Below, one piece after another: positions 22,045 through 32,487 of a stretch of 64,000 nt of DNA; the stretch's first letter is position 1; each line of letters begins with the position of its first letter. A program made the position numbers and the translations under genes. The notes under the pieces were generated by a model. The model searched no databases. It had not been told where the DNA came from and was given only the letters and a program-made list of their open reading frames with translations. Location of the stretch: assembly GCA_023213395.1 (NCBI GenBank), contig CM041465.1, positions 193,199,741-193,263,740 of the forward strand. Direction: 5' to 3'. Source of the DNA: Cycas panzhihuaensis. Its lineage: Eukaryota; Cycadophyta.

Positions 22045-24418
22045 ATGAGCATCCTACTTAAGAAGTTTCAAATGCTTATGATCATCCTTTTAAGCAACAA
22101 ATCTATGATACCTATGTCTATCCACTTGAAGAATCGAACTAATTATATGAAGTATCCATTGAGCAAGGGTATCTTAAAATATCCTCTCAATTCATTGCTA
22201 CCACTTTCTTACCTATCTCCTCTTCTATTTAAGAAGAGACTCCTATTATTTAAGTACCTTTATCTTACCTTAAACTAGCTTTTATGAGAGTTTCCTCTTC
22301 TCTTTATATTCCTAGTTATGATGATCCTTTCCACCCTAACACTTATACCATGACTATTTCTCCTCACCATCATCAATTTGATCCACTTTATAAGGAATAT
22401 AAATCAATGCAAGTTGAGCCTTGTGGAAATCCTAAGGTAGCTCAATCCCTTTTTCCATCTCATCCCCCTACTCCTAGACCACCTTCTTCTCCTCATAAGG
22501 AATTCAAAGATAATAGATCTATTCATTTACAATCTCAGTCTTCACCTCATTTATTGTAAAACCAAAATTGTCCTTCCTTGGATTCATCTTTTATATATGA
22601 GAGACCTTTTGATTCACTCACTCAAGGATATCCTACTTCTTCCCTTGCTCCTATTTCTCATCATGTTATCCATCAACTTTAATACTTAGACCAATTCATT
22701 CATTCTCAGGAAAGCCTACTTCTATGCAGTATGCTTTTATTCCTTCCCAAGCTCATCAACAAGTGCTTACACATAGGATTATTCCTTAATGAGTTATATT
22801 TGTCCCTCTTTATTCTATACCAAATAATCATATTCCATCTTTTAATCCTACTTCTAACCTTCAAACTATTTATCCTTATGTTACTTTTACTCAACTCTAG
22901 GCCACTCCAATAGTTAATCCTTCTTTGTCATCTCATATTCGTAGGTCATTCCCTCAATATACTACTACTTATAATCTTAATCCCACTTTCCCTCAAGTTC
23001 CTATATCTTAAAATAACTCTATGGTTAATACATCATGGTTTAACCTCATTCAACCCCTTCTACCTCATCCTACTCCCTTTTAATAATAATTTACTTCCTC
23101 TTCACTCCCACACTCTTCATCCATATCTCAATGCCCTATAACATTGAGGCCAAAGAAACCTTTCCTAGAATATATAAAGTCTCCTTTTCTATAAGAAGTC
23201 TTATTCTTCTGTACCTCCTTTTTTACTTGAACTTCCTAAATTCTTAGGTGAATCCTCATAAGATCTAGCATCCCATATATAACCATTTATACTTTCATGT
23301 ATAAACTTCATGCCATATAAATATGTTATGATGTGGTTGTTCCCTAAGTCACTTCAAGGTGATACTTTGAAGTGGTTTTATTACCTTCCTTCTACTTCCA
23401 TCCTTTCTTTTCAATGGCTGGTTGATTCTTTCATTAACTATTTTAATATATCCAAACCTTTTGAATATGGTATTAAATCACTATTAACTATCTAGTAGAA
23501 TCATGATGAAACTTTGAGAGATTTTATGAGAAGATTTTAAGATTAGGTTCATGCATGTCATTTTTAATTGGATCTAAATCTTCCCTTTGACTTATTTACT
23601 AATGCTTTGAGACCTTATGTCCATCTTGATGTACTCAAATTAGGTCCTCAAATAGATGAGGAAGTTATTCATCAATGTTTTTTTTAGAGACCTTTGAAAT
23701 CAAAATAGGTATTAAGAAAGTTAATAGATTGGTTCCTTCAAAAGAATTAGTTTAAATATTAAAGACCTCTTATTCCAAACCAACTTATAATCATTTAACT
23801 TCCTTAATCAGGTCATTAGAGTGCATGAGCAATACCAAACTATGCATTAACATGTCTATTTCTAATCCTTCTAGTAAATAAGAAGCCAAAGTAATCCATC
23901 TTATTGAAGGAAGAAAGTGTTAGAACCCTCTTATACCTCCTCTTCCTATTAGGAAGACTAAATGATGTTCTTATCACTATATTGATCCTTATGATAGAAG
24001 TCAATGTCACACCATGTAAGCAATGAATCAAAGGCCTTCTATCCAAAATAATTAAGCTTCTAAATCTGGTTAAAATTAATTGATTCATAAAGACCCATTA
24101 GGTGAATACAAAGATGAAAAAGAGAAATATAAAGTTGAAGGAAAAATAGAACAAATAGATTATTATGAAGATAAGGGTGTAGAACCTAACTCAACTAAGA
24201 AACCAATTGTTTCTTCCAATCCTTCATCAAAATGTATTAATAGTCAAACTTTACCACCTTCTAAGGGTGGAGAGATGAAGAGGACTATCAACATGGTGGA
24301 GACTATGAAGAGTTTAGGTCCTTCCAAATCATCTAATGATTTGATGACTAAAAATATTGACTCTTTACTACTTGTACCCCCCATCCCATTAAAGTTTATT
24401 CTATTCCTTCTAGTCTAA
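22045..24418 (+). pseudogene. G0 gag (broken)
   Basis: The N-terminal part (22045-23100) is a long proline/serine/histidine-rich region in several frames, like the matching region of G2. The capsid core at about 23220-23690 reads LPKFLGESS, then MMWLFPKSLQGDTLKWFYYL, FINYFNISKPFEYGIKSLL and, after stops, ETLRDFMRRF. It corresponds domain by domain to the G2 gag (LPAHSIYSFQ and FINYFDVAHPFES). A Lys/Glu-rich stretch follows at 24080-24418. It is interrupted by many stops and several frameshifts. The role would be particle formation for the retroelement. Confidence 0.8.
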
Positions 24419-24546
24419 AGGATGGATCATTTTTCTTAGTTGAAGAGTTAAATATTATTTTTTTTAGTATATCTTTTATGGATATATTAAAATATTGTCT
24501 TGAGTAATGATAGCTTATATTTAATCCATTAAGAGTTCCTAATCCT
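24419..24546 (+). other. G0 gag to protease junction
   Basis: Short AT-rich degenerate stretch without readable motif, in frame context of the polyprotein. Confidence 0.4.
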
Positions 24547-24960
24547 ATGGGTGCATCTTGTTCTACTCTCTCTTTTGATCTATCCACTTTGCCTAGTCAA
24601 GTTAACCATGTTTCTAATGATATTCCTCCATTTTATATTGAGATTATAAAGGATTTCATAAATATTACATGTGTCATCATTGATGAAGGGTCATCCATTA
24701 ATGTTATTCCTCTTTGTCTTGTTGAATACTTAAAGATATTAGTTTTTGATCCTTATGAGTGGATTTACCAAGGTTAGATAAGAACTTAAAGGTTCCCTTG
24801 TCCAAGTCACTCTTCCTCTTACTTTAGAGGGAAAAATGGTCTTCACTAAACTTACTATCATTGATCTTGATTTGGAGTATAGCATCCTTTTAGGTAGATC
24901 TTAGATTACCCAATGGATATTTTTTGTTTTTCTCTTTTTGGTGAACTTTGGTTCATCCAT
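24547..24960 (+). pseudogene. G0 aspartic protease (broken)
   Basis: Frame 24547-24777 contains TCVIIDEGSSINVIPLCLVE, where Tat-lineage proteases have VxxDNGSSVNxxPL; the catalytic D and the G-S-S are kept. After a frameshift the same fold continues with VTLPLTLEGKMVF and the end strand LEYSILLGRS, matching NYNLLLGHP in G2. The frameshift and stops prevent a functional enzyme. It would process the polyprotein. Confidence 0.8.
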
Positions 24961-25591
24961 GAAGGTGAATTAAAAATTATTAAGTGCAAACCTAAACTAA
25001 TCAATAAATTAGCTCCTTTCATTAAAACTATTACTAAACCTATTGAATCCTCTAATTCATCAGAGTACTTCTTTTGATCTTTTGGTTCAGGTTAGTATTT
25101 CACTATTCAAACTCCTCCTTCCCATAGAGAAATAAAAGATGTGGATATGGTTGAAATCATTTCTTTAAAACCAAGTTCTTTATCCTCTTCTTCTTTTAAG
25201 GAAGAGACATTATATTCTAATTATTCTTGTAAAGAATCTTTTGTAGTTTAAGTAGTCAATCTAAATCTTCCACTTTTGAGAGAGTCTCATTTCTCATAAG
25301 TCTTACAATTACTACCAACCATATGTGCTATGATTTCTTCTCATGAGACTATTTCATTATCTAAATAAGTGGGTTCATCCCCATGTAATATGCCTATATC
25401 TATAATAACATATTTTTTCAATTTTCTCTTTTCATTACATGGCTTAATAGACAAGAAAAAAAGCTATTATTACATAGGCATGCAGACTTGGTACCCAGTG
25501 ATGAAGTTGTTTTGATTTTTAATTCATCTCAAATAAACCAAATTTCATCTAATAGAGTTCAAGAGATTAACTTGGTTTCTTGTTTAGATTA
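24961..25591 (+). pseudogene. G0 linker region up to the G1 insertion
   Basis: Degenerate serine-rich frames corresponding to the acidic/serine-rich linker between protease and RT in G2 (42522-43103, minus). It ends with the target site GATTA at 25587-25591 and resumes at 32097. Confidence 0.5.
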
Positions 25592-25805
25592 TGATCTAGG
25601 AGGATCTACCATATGTTTACAAGATGCAGAAAATGCTAGGAATTGGCATAACTGAAAGAGATATGGTCAAATGATATCAAAATTATATAAACTTTTGTGT
25701 AAAGGTAGAAGACACATCCCACTACATGTGTACAAAAGGTGGGATTCAGAAAAGATCATTTGATTAGAGTTCAATCCTTATTTTTCATAAAATTAATCCC
25801 ACAGC

Positions 25806-26199
25806 TAGCAGAAAAAAATAACAAATACATATTATCATTAAATGAATAAAAATGTGGTCAAATGACATCCAAATGAGCTAAAATTTTGAGGTAGAGGAGG
25901 GGACATGTGTTAATATACATGTACCAAATTTGAGCCAAATTGGAGTCTATTAAGGTTAGTTACAAGCTACAACTTTTAAGAATTGCGTGAAGGCCACTTG
26001 GATAGCAGAAAAACAATAAATACATATTATCATCAAATGAATAAAAATGTAGTCAAATGACATCCAAATGAGCTAAAATTTTGAGAAAGAAGAGGGGATA
26101 TTGTTCCTATATGTGTACCAAATTTGAGCTAAATTGGAATCCATTAAAATGAGTTACAAGCTACAACTTTTTAAGAATTGCATGAAGGCCACTTGGACA
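25806..26199 (+). repeat. 197-bp tandem duplication inside the G1 5' LTR
   Basis: Two copies sharing acatccaaatgagctaaaa, ccaaatttgag and gttacaagctacaac. The 3' LTR has the unit once (about 31445-31640), so one LTR changed after insertion. Confidence 0.9.
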
Positions 26200-26272
26200 A
26201 CATGCATTCTAATGGTTAGTGGTTATACCTACATGATTACCACTTGTTAAACATGCAATTTTGGTTTCTTTC

Positions 26273-26280
26273 TATAAATT
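26273..26280 (+). promoter_or_regulatory. Candidate TATA box in G1 5' LTR
   Basis: TATAAATT followed by gagcccta. The 3' LTR keeps the same octamer at 31721-31728. It is the best U3 promoter candidate in this LTR. Confidence 0.5.
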
Positions 26281-26649
26281 GAGCCCTATTGAAAGTTGGA
26301 GAGGTGGTTCTTGGAGACTTGATTTGGGAAGCATCCTTGGAGAAGCATTTTGGAGGGTTGCAGTCCCCCTTATGGTATAATTATATCATTTATTCCTTAT
26401 AATTTTACCATTCTTTTGCTAGTTGATTTCTCCACCATTAAATAGAGATTTTCATAGTTTAATAAAAGTACTACTCCTAATACTTTTGGATCAATGTCAA
26501 GAATAAATGATTTGGTGTAGAATTTCCTTTCGTAGGCTCATTGTTGTTTTGATGTTATTGAGATTTCTACACTAACTCCCAGGATCTCAAGGAGAAAAGG
26601 TTGATAATTGACTTCTTCACCAACTAAGCTCTTTTTTGGGATCATATTT

Positions 26650-26662
26650 TGGTATCAGAGCC
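26650..26662 (+). other. G1 primer binding site, initiator tRNA-Met type
   Basis: tggtatcagagcc, a perfect initiator-Met primer site, 5 bases after the LTR. Confidence 0.95.
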
Positions 26663-26687
26663 TATGATCTTTGTTATAGGGACTTGG

Positions 26688-27963
26688 ATGGTACAAATAA
26701 GGAAAGGATACAAAGATAAAGATGAAGACTTTCTTGTGTTGCAATCACCAAGAAGACAAAGAAAGAATCCAAGCACCGTGGCTGAAAAAGAAGATGGAGA
26801 AATTAGATTTGAAAAGCTTGAGAAGAATGTAGAAGCCTTGATACAAATGATGACCCAACTTCTACCTCTAGTCAAGGGAAAAGGCAAAGAGAAGGAAGTT
26901 GAAGGAGGATCCACATATGACCACAACCATAAAGAGGAAGAGGAGAAGACCTTAAAGCGCTATTTTAAAGAAAGCAAGGGTACTTCATCTCATCAACCCT
27001 TCAAGGTGGAGGTAAAGTTGGATATTCCTACTTGAAACCTACTTCACAATTTATGCTTATAGTAATGCTCAAAAGCTTTCATTTGCTAGGCTCAAGTTGT
27101 GTAAACATGCATTGACATGATGGAATGCATATTTAAAGACTCATGATGTATCTTCTTTTTCATGGATGGATTTTAAGAAAATAATAAAGAAGCAATACTA
27201 CCCCATAGGTCATGAGGAAGACCAATGGGTCACTTGGCAATATTTACGCCAAGGGAGAGGTGTATGTGTCCAAGACTATATTTCTTTATTTTTTAGGCAT
27301 GGCATGCTACTTGGTATTAATATGGATGAACATATCACTCTTATGAAATTTATTGGAGGATTACATGAATACATAAGGAAGGAACTAAGGCTTTTTAAGG
27401 TTCAATCTGTTGGAGAAGTAAGTAGAATGGCTATGGAAATAGAAAGTAAAAGCAAGAAATCTACATTCATGTCTAAAGATTCTACTTTTACTTCTAATAA
27501 GTATGAAAAGAATCCTACATTACACTCATCTAAAAGGCAAGAAGGAAAGAAGAAAAGAACTAATTTTGTTAAAAGTTCTAACTATTGTGAGCATTGTGAT
27601 ATTAGTGGTCATATTACAGCAAAGTGTTGGAAGTTGCATCTAGAGCTAAAGCCAAAGTATATCAAGGATATAGAGTTAAGAAAGAAGGAAAAATGGAAAG
27701 CACTACTTTCTGAGGTGGAGATTCAAAGTGAAGGAGAAGAAAAGAAGGTTACTCTACTTACAAATTATGAAGATGATGCTACAAGGGAGGAACTATTTCA
27801 CTTAAAGCTTCAAGTAGGAAATAGTATTATTAGTGCAATTATAGATCTGGGGAGCCAAAAGAATTTGATCTCAGAAAGTTTGGTAAAGAGCATTGGGTTG
27901 GTAACTACTCCTCACCCTCACCCATATCCTCTTGGTTGGATCCATAAAGATGTAGAAATGTAA
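26688..27963 (+). pseudogene. G1 gag with zinc knuckle, running into protease
   Basis: I chose the ATG at 26688 (MVQIRKGYKDKDED) because the upstream part of the frame overlaps the primer site; ATG 26664 is possible. A Lys/Glu-rich region with heptad-like stretch (FEKLEKNVEALIQM) leads to a frame break near 27035 and a TGA near 27117. The capsid domain continues from 27166 (DFKKIIKKQYYP, LRQGRGVCVQDYISLF, RKELRLF). An intact CCHC knuckle CEHCDISGHITAKC lies at 27586-27626 and would bind RNA. The protease active site follows at about 27841 as IIDLGSQKNLIS, where DSG has become DLG. The TAA at 27961 interrupts the protease. Confidence 0.85.
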
Positions 27964-29376
27964 ATATCAAAGCAATGTACACTTAAATTTTCCATCATTA
28001 ATGATTTTGTTGATGAAGTAATATGTGATGTGGTGCCATTAGATGTATGCCATGTTGTACTTGGGAGTCCCTACTTGTGGGATTGAGATGCACTTTTCTA
28101 TCGAAGGGAGAGAAAGTATCAGTTGATGAAGGATAACAAGGGCTTTATCATAAAGGCCACAACAAAGCACTTGGATAAGATAGCATTAATTTCAGCTACT
28201 CAAGCAAAAAGGATGATCAATGCATGTGGTAAATTCATCATCTTAATGGTAAGGAGAAAAGAAGAGCTAGGAGATGAAGAAGGTCCTTCTACTCACACTC
28301 TTCTTATATCACCTAAACAGATGCAACAAATTGAGGAGTTAAAGACAAGGTATGATATTCTATTTCAACATGTTGATGGGCTACCACCAAAGAGAAAGAT
28401 AGAGCATGAAATCACTCTTGTAGGAGATGCACCATTACCTAATGTTGCTTTGTATAGGCACTCCATTGTAGAGAATAATGAGATAAAGAGTCAAGTTGAG
28501 GAGTTGCTTAATCAAGGGGTCATAAGACCTTCATGTTCACCTTGTGGGTCACCAATTATCTTAGTGTCTAAGAAGGATGGAGGATGGAGAATGTGTATAG
28601 ACTTTCATGCTTTGAATAAAATTATAATTAAAAATTACTATCCTTTGCCTCGCATAAATGATTTGCTTGATCAAATTCAGCATGCTTGTTATTTTACTAA
28701 ATTGGATTTGAAAAGAAGTTATCACCAAGTTAGGGTCAAGGAGAAGGACATATGGAAGACGGCCTTAAAAAAAAAGTAAGGACTTTTTGAATGGATGGTT
28801 ATACCTTTCAGATTGTGTAATGCTCCTACAACATTCATGAGGCTAATGAATAAAATGTTAAGGCTTTACTTAGATAATTTTGTTGTTGTCTATCTTGATG
28901 ATATTTTAATTTTTAGTAACACATGAGAGGAACATTTATAGCATATAGAAGAAGTTTTAAAGACTATGGCTAAGTATCATTTGAAGCTTAATATGAAGAA
29001 GTGTGAATTTGGAAAGGATAACTTGATCTTCTTAGGCTTTGTGGTTGAAGGATGAAAGTTGAGCATCGATCCACTCAAGACTCAAGCCATCTTTAAATGG
29101 CCTAGGCCAACAAACATCACAGAGGTGAGAAGTTTTTTAGGAGCTTGTCAATATTTGAGAAAGTTTATTCTTCATTTCTTACAAGTTGTAGCACCTCTAC
29201 ATGGATTGACAAAATCTAGTAAAAAGTTTACTTGGGGTTCCAAGGAGGAAGAAGCTTTTCTTCTTTTAAAGAAGAAAATTTGTGAAGCACTGGTTTTGGC
29301 AATGCCAAATTTGCAAAGGCCTTTTGAAGTAGAAGCTGATACAAGTGGAAATGCAATGGGAGCTGTCCTTATTTAA
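27964..29376 (+). pseudogene. G1 protease end, reverse transcriptase and start of RNase H
   Basis: After the stop at 27961 the protease finishes with CHVVLGSPYLWD near 28050. RT motifs run in order: RHSIVENNEIKSQVEELL, GVIRPSCSPCGSPIILV, DGGWRMCIDFHALN, YPLPRINDLL, FTKLDLKRSYHQVRV (28480-28735). After a stop near 28777 come RLCNAPTTF and the catalytic [10 protein letters not shown] near 28890. The connection and RNase H begin with VRSFLGACQYLRKFI and FEVEADTSGNAMGAVL (29125-29370). In-frame stops at about 28777, 28924, 28936, 29054 and 29374 disable it, though the YLDD box is kept. Confidence 0.9.
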
Positions 29377-31159
29377 GATGAGAAGCCTATTGCTTACCAT
29401 TCAAAAGTCTTCACCCCTCAAGTGAAGAACTACCCAACATATGATCGAGAAATGTTCGCACTTCATCAAGCATGCAATTATTGGAGGTCATACTTACTTG
29501 GAAAAGAGGTTGTAGTTCATACCAATCATGAGCCTCTTCAATTTTTACAAATCTAAAGTAAATTATAGAAAGCAAGACACATGAAGTGGATGAGTTATTT
29601 ACAACAATTCAATATTATAATTAAGTACAGAAAGGGATCTAATAATAAAATTGCTGATATGTTATCTAGACCACCTTGTTCCACTTCTTCTTCTACTTTT
29701 GTTTGTAGTTCTCTTATGAGTTTGTAGGTGGAGCCAATGTATCATGAAGAGTACAAAGACTTGTACCATGAAGATGAAGCTTTGAAGGAAGAATTAGAGA
29801 ACCTAGTGAAAGGAAGACATTCCCAGCTTGCTTGGAAGGATGGTCTACTTTTCAAAGGGGAGCAACTTTATATTCCATCAAAAGGAGACAAGATCAAGTA
29901 GCTTAGAGAAGCCCATACTTCTAAAGTAGCTGGTCACTTTGGTATAGAGAAGACTTTAGCAAACTTGAGAAGATATGTTGTATGGCTAAAAATGTAAAAT
30001 GATGTAAAAACATATGTAAAAGGATGTGTAATGTATAATACTTCTAAGCCTTCTTCTAGAAAATTAGGATTGTATACACCACTTCCTATTCCCACTAGAC
30101 CTTAGAAGGGTATCTCCATTGATTTCTTAAGGGGACTTCCCATGACTAGGAAGGGACATGATTATCTCTTTGTTGTTGTAGATAGGTTCAGTAAAATGAT
30201 ATGTCTAATACCTTGTAAGAAGACAATCATAGGTATAGGAGCAACTGAGTAATTCTTCAAGCATGTATGGAAGAATTTTGGCTTGCCTTCTTCCATCATT
30301 TCAGATCGGGACACTTGATTCCTTTCATCATTTTGGAAGTCACTATGGGAGATGATGGATACCAAATTAAAGAGGAGTATAAGTTTCCATCCTCAAATAG
30401 ATGGACAGACTGAAGTAGTGAACCAAACTTTGGTACATTTATTAAGGGGATATAATTCTAAGCATCCAAAGACTTGGGATGAATCATTGGCTTTTCTACA
30501 ATTTTAATTTAATAGAGCAATGCATGTATCATACTCTAAAGCACCTTTTGAAGTTTATTTGGGATACTTACCTCAAAGTCCATTTGACTTAGAGTTTTCC
30601 ATGCAAGCTAAGGAAGGATCCGTCAAAGAGAAGGAGGAGCATGACAAGGCTTTAAGATACTTGGAGAAGATCCAGAGAGTCCACCAAAGAAGTACATGAT
30701 CAACTTCTAAGGACTCAATAAAAGTACAAGGAAAGACATGACAAGCACAGGAAAGAGTGTACTTTTTAAGAAGGAGATTTAGTATGGGTATACTTAAGCA
30801 AGGAGAGGTTAAAAGGAGAAGGCAAGAAACTCAAACCTATAAGGTATAGACCATTCAAGATTTTGAGAAAAGTAGGTGGAAATGCTTTCCAACTTGATCT
30901 TCCACCTTATATGTAAATATGTTCAGTAGTAAATGCTGAATACTTAAAACTCTTTGAGCCCTCCATGTTAGATGAGGAACAGGACTAGTTCACTTTACCT
31001 TTAGTTGATGATTTATATTTGGAAAGTGAGAAGCCTCTCAAGGAAGATTGTATCTTGGAGAGAAAACCTACCAAAACAAGACATAAGACACATGAATCTT
31101 TCAGGATTGGAGTAGTAGGGAAATTACCTAGTAAGGCCAAGTGGTTTAGTAGGAAATAA
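29377..31159 (+). pseudogene. G1 RNase H end and integrase
   Basis: RNase H closes with YPTYDREMFALHQA and KIADMLSRP (29430-29675). The integrase zinc site is HTSKVAGHFGIEKTL, then CVMYNTSK near 30030, where the second cysteine of CxxC is changed to tyrosine. The DDE triad is still present: D in SIDFLRGLP (30121-30123), D in SDRDT (30304-30306), E in DGQTEVVNQ (30412-30414). Stops lie at several places, for example 30250 and 30316 region. The C-terminus has RPFKILRKVGGNAFQLDLP near 30855 and ends at TAA 31157. No chromodomain is recognised after it. Confidence 0.9.
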
Positions 31160-31220
31160 GGAGAACAACAATTCCCCCATCTCCAATTCTAAGCCAAACA
31201 GGAGTTGGCTATTTTCCAAG

Positions 31221-31233
31221 GAAGGGGGAGCCA
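31221..31233 (+). other. G1 polypurine tract
   Basis: gaagggggagcca immediately before the 3' LTR, the expected plus-strand primer. Confidence 0.85.
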
Positions 31234-32091
31234 TGATCCAAGAGGATCTACTATATGTTTACAAGACGCAGAAAATGCTAGGCATTAGAATAACTGAAAG
31301 AGATATGGCCAAATGGTATCAAAATTATATGAAATTTTGTGTAAAGGTAGAAGATACATCCCACTACATGTGTACAAAAGGTGGGGTTCAAAAAATATCA
31401 TTTGATTAGAGTTCAAGCCTTGTTTTACATAAATTTAATCCCACAGCTAACAAAAAAAACAACAAATACATATTATAATTAAATGAATAAAAATATAGTC
31501 AAATGACATCCAAATGAGCTAAAAATTTTGAGGGAGGGGAGGAGACATATGTTCCTATACGTGTACCAAATTTGAGATAAATTGGAGTCTACTAAAATTA
31601 GTTACAAGCTACAACTTTTTAAGAATTGTATGAAGGCCACTTGGACAACATGCATTCTGGTGGTTAGTGGTTATACTTGTATGATTGCCACTTGTTAAAT
31701 ATACAATTTTGGTTTCTTTCTATAAATTGAGCCCTATTACAGGTTGGAGAGGTGGTTCTTGGAGACTTGACTTGGGAAGCGTCCTTAGAGAAGCATTTTA
31801 GAGGGTTGGAGTCCCCCTTATGGTATAATTGTATCATTTATTCCTTGTAATTTTACCATTCTTTTGCTAGTTGATTTCTCCACCATTAAATGGAGATTTT
31901 CATAGTTTAATAAAAGTACTACTCCTCATACTTTTGGATCAATGTCAAGAATAAATGATTTGGTGTAGAATTTCCTTTTGTGGGCTCATTGTTATTTTGA
32001 TGTTATTGAGATTTCTACACTAACTCCCAGGATCTCAAGGAGAAAAGTTTGATAATTGACTTCTTCACCAACTAAGCTCTTTTTGGGATCA
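31234..32091 (+). repeat. G1 3' LTR
   Basis: 858 bp, tgatccaagagg to gggatca, followed by GATTA. Carries the 197-bp unit only once. Confidence 0.95.
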
Positions 32092-32096
32092 GATTA

Positions 32097-32487
32097 TTAT
32101 TTTAGCTCCTAATTATTATTTTAAATATGAAGAGTTCAAATAAGTTTTTACCTCAATTTGGGAGTTTATTGATAGACCTATTATGTTTACTTAAGTTTCT
32201 TCTATCATTGAACTCTTTTCAACTCATCAAGATACATTGTCTAAATATCCTTAGATTGTCATATCATTATCCCATTCACCTATTTGGTCAATCACTTTCA
32301 TCTAGATCATTTTGATTATGATGAAGTGATTCTTAAGCATTTGGCTGGTTTTTCCCCTAGTCTTCTTTCTTACCATAATAGGCTAGGTTTTCTAAAAATA
32401 TTACATTCTGAATTAACATTATTTACACAATCTTAGTTTAAGGAATCCCCCCTCTTTTGTAGAAATGACTCTTTATTTTGAAGAGGC
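32097..32487 (+). pseudogene. G0 polyprotein fragment between G1 and G2
   Basis: Contains FDYDEVILKHLAGFSPSLLS near 32300-32370, matching FEDDEALLEHLAGFALNLP in the G2 linker before RT. The frame then reads TLYFEE up to the G2 target site GAGGC (32483-32487). It resumes at 49162 as ANDMFIGEIIDID, matching DNAMYMGATQDI in G2. This fixes the orientation of G0 and proves the nesting. Confidence 0.85.

Larger units (their letters stand above)
25592..26644 (+). repeat. G1 5' LTR, with internal duplication
   Basis: 1053 bp, 195 longer than the 3' LTR because a 197-bp unit is present twice (25806-26002 and 26003-about 26199). The tagcagaaaaa landmark starts each copy. Ends gggatca directly before the primer region. 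Confidence 0.95.
25592..32091 (+). mobile_element. G1: complete but degenerate Ty3/gypsy element
   Basis: 6500 bp with LTRs at 25592-26644 and 31234-32091 (TGATC to GATCA ends) and exact target duplication GATTA (25587-25591 and 32092-32096). The order gag, protease, RT, RNase H, integrase is that of Ty3/gypsy. The RT and integrase resemble chromovirus-type plant elements, but I see no chromodomain after the integrase. About 20 differences in the first 220 aligned LTR bases by hand. Multiple stops disable the polyprotein. It sits in the protease-RT linker of G0. Confidence 0.95.
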
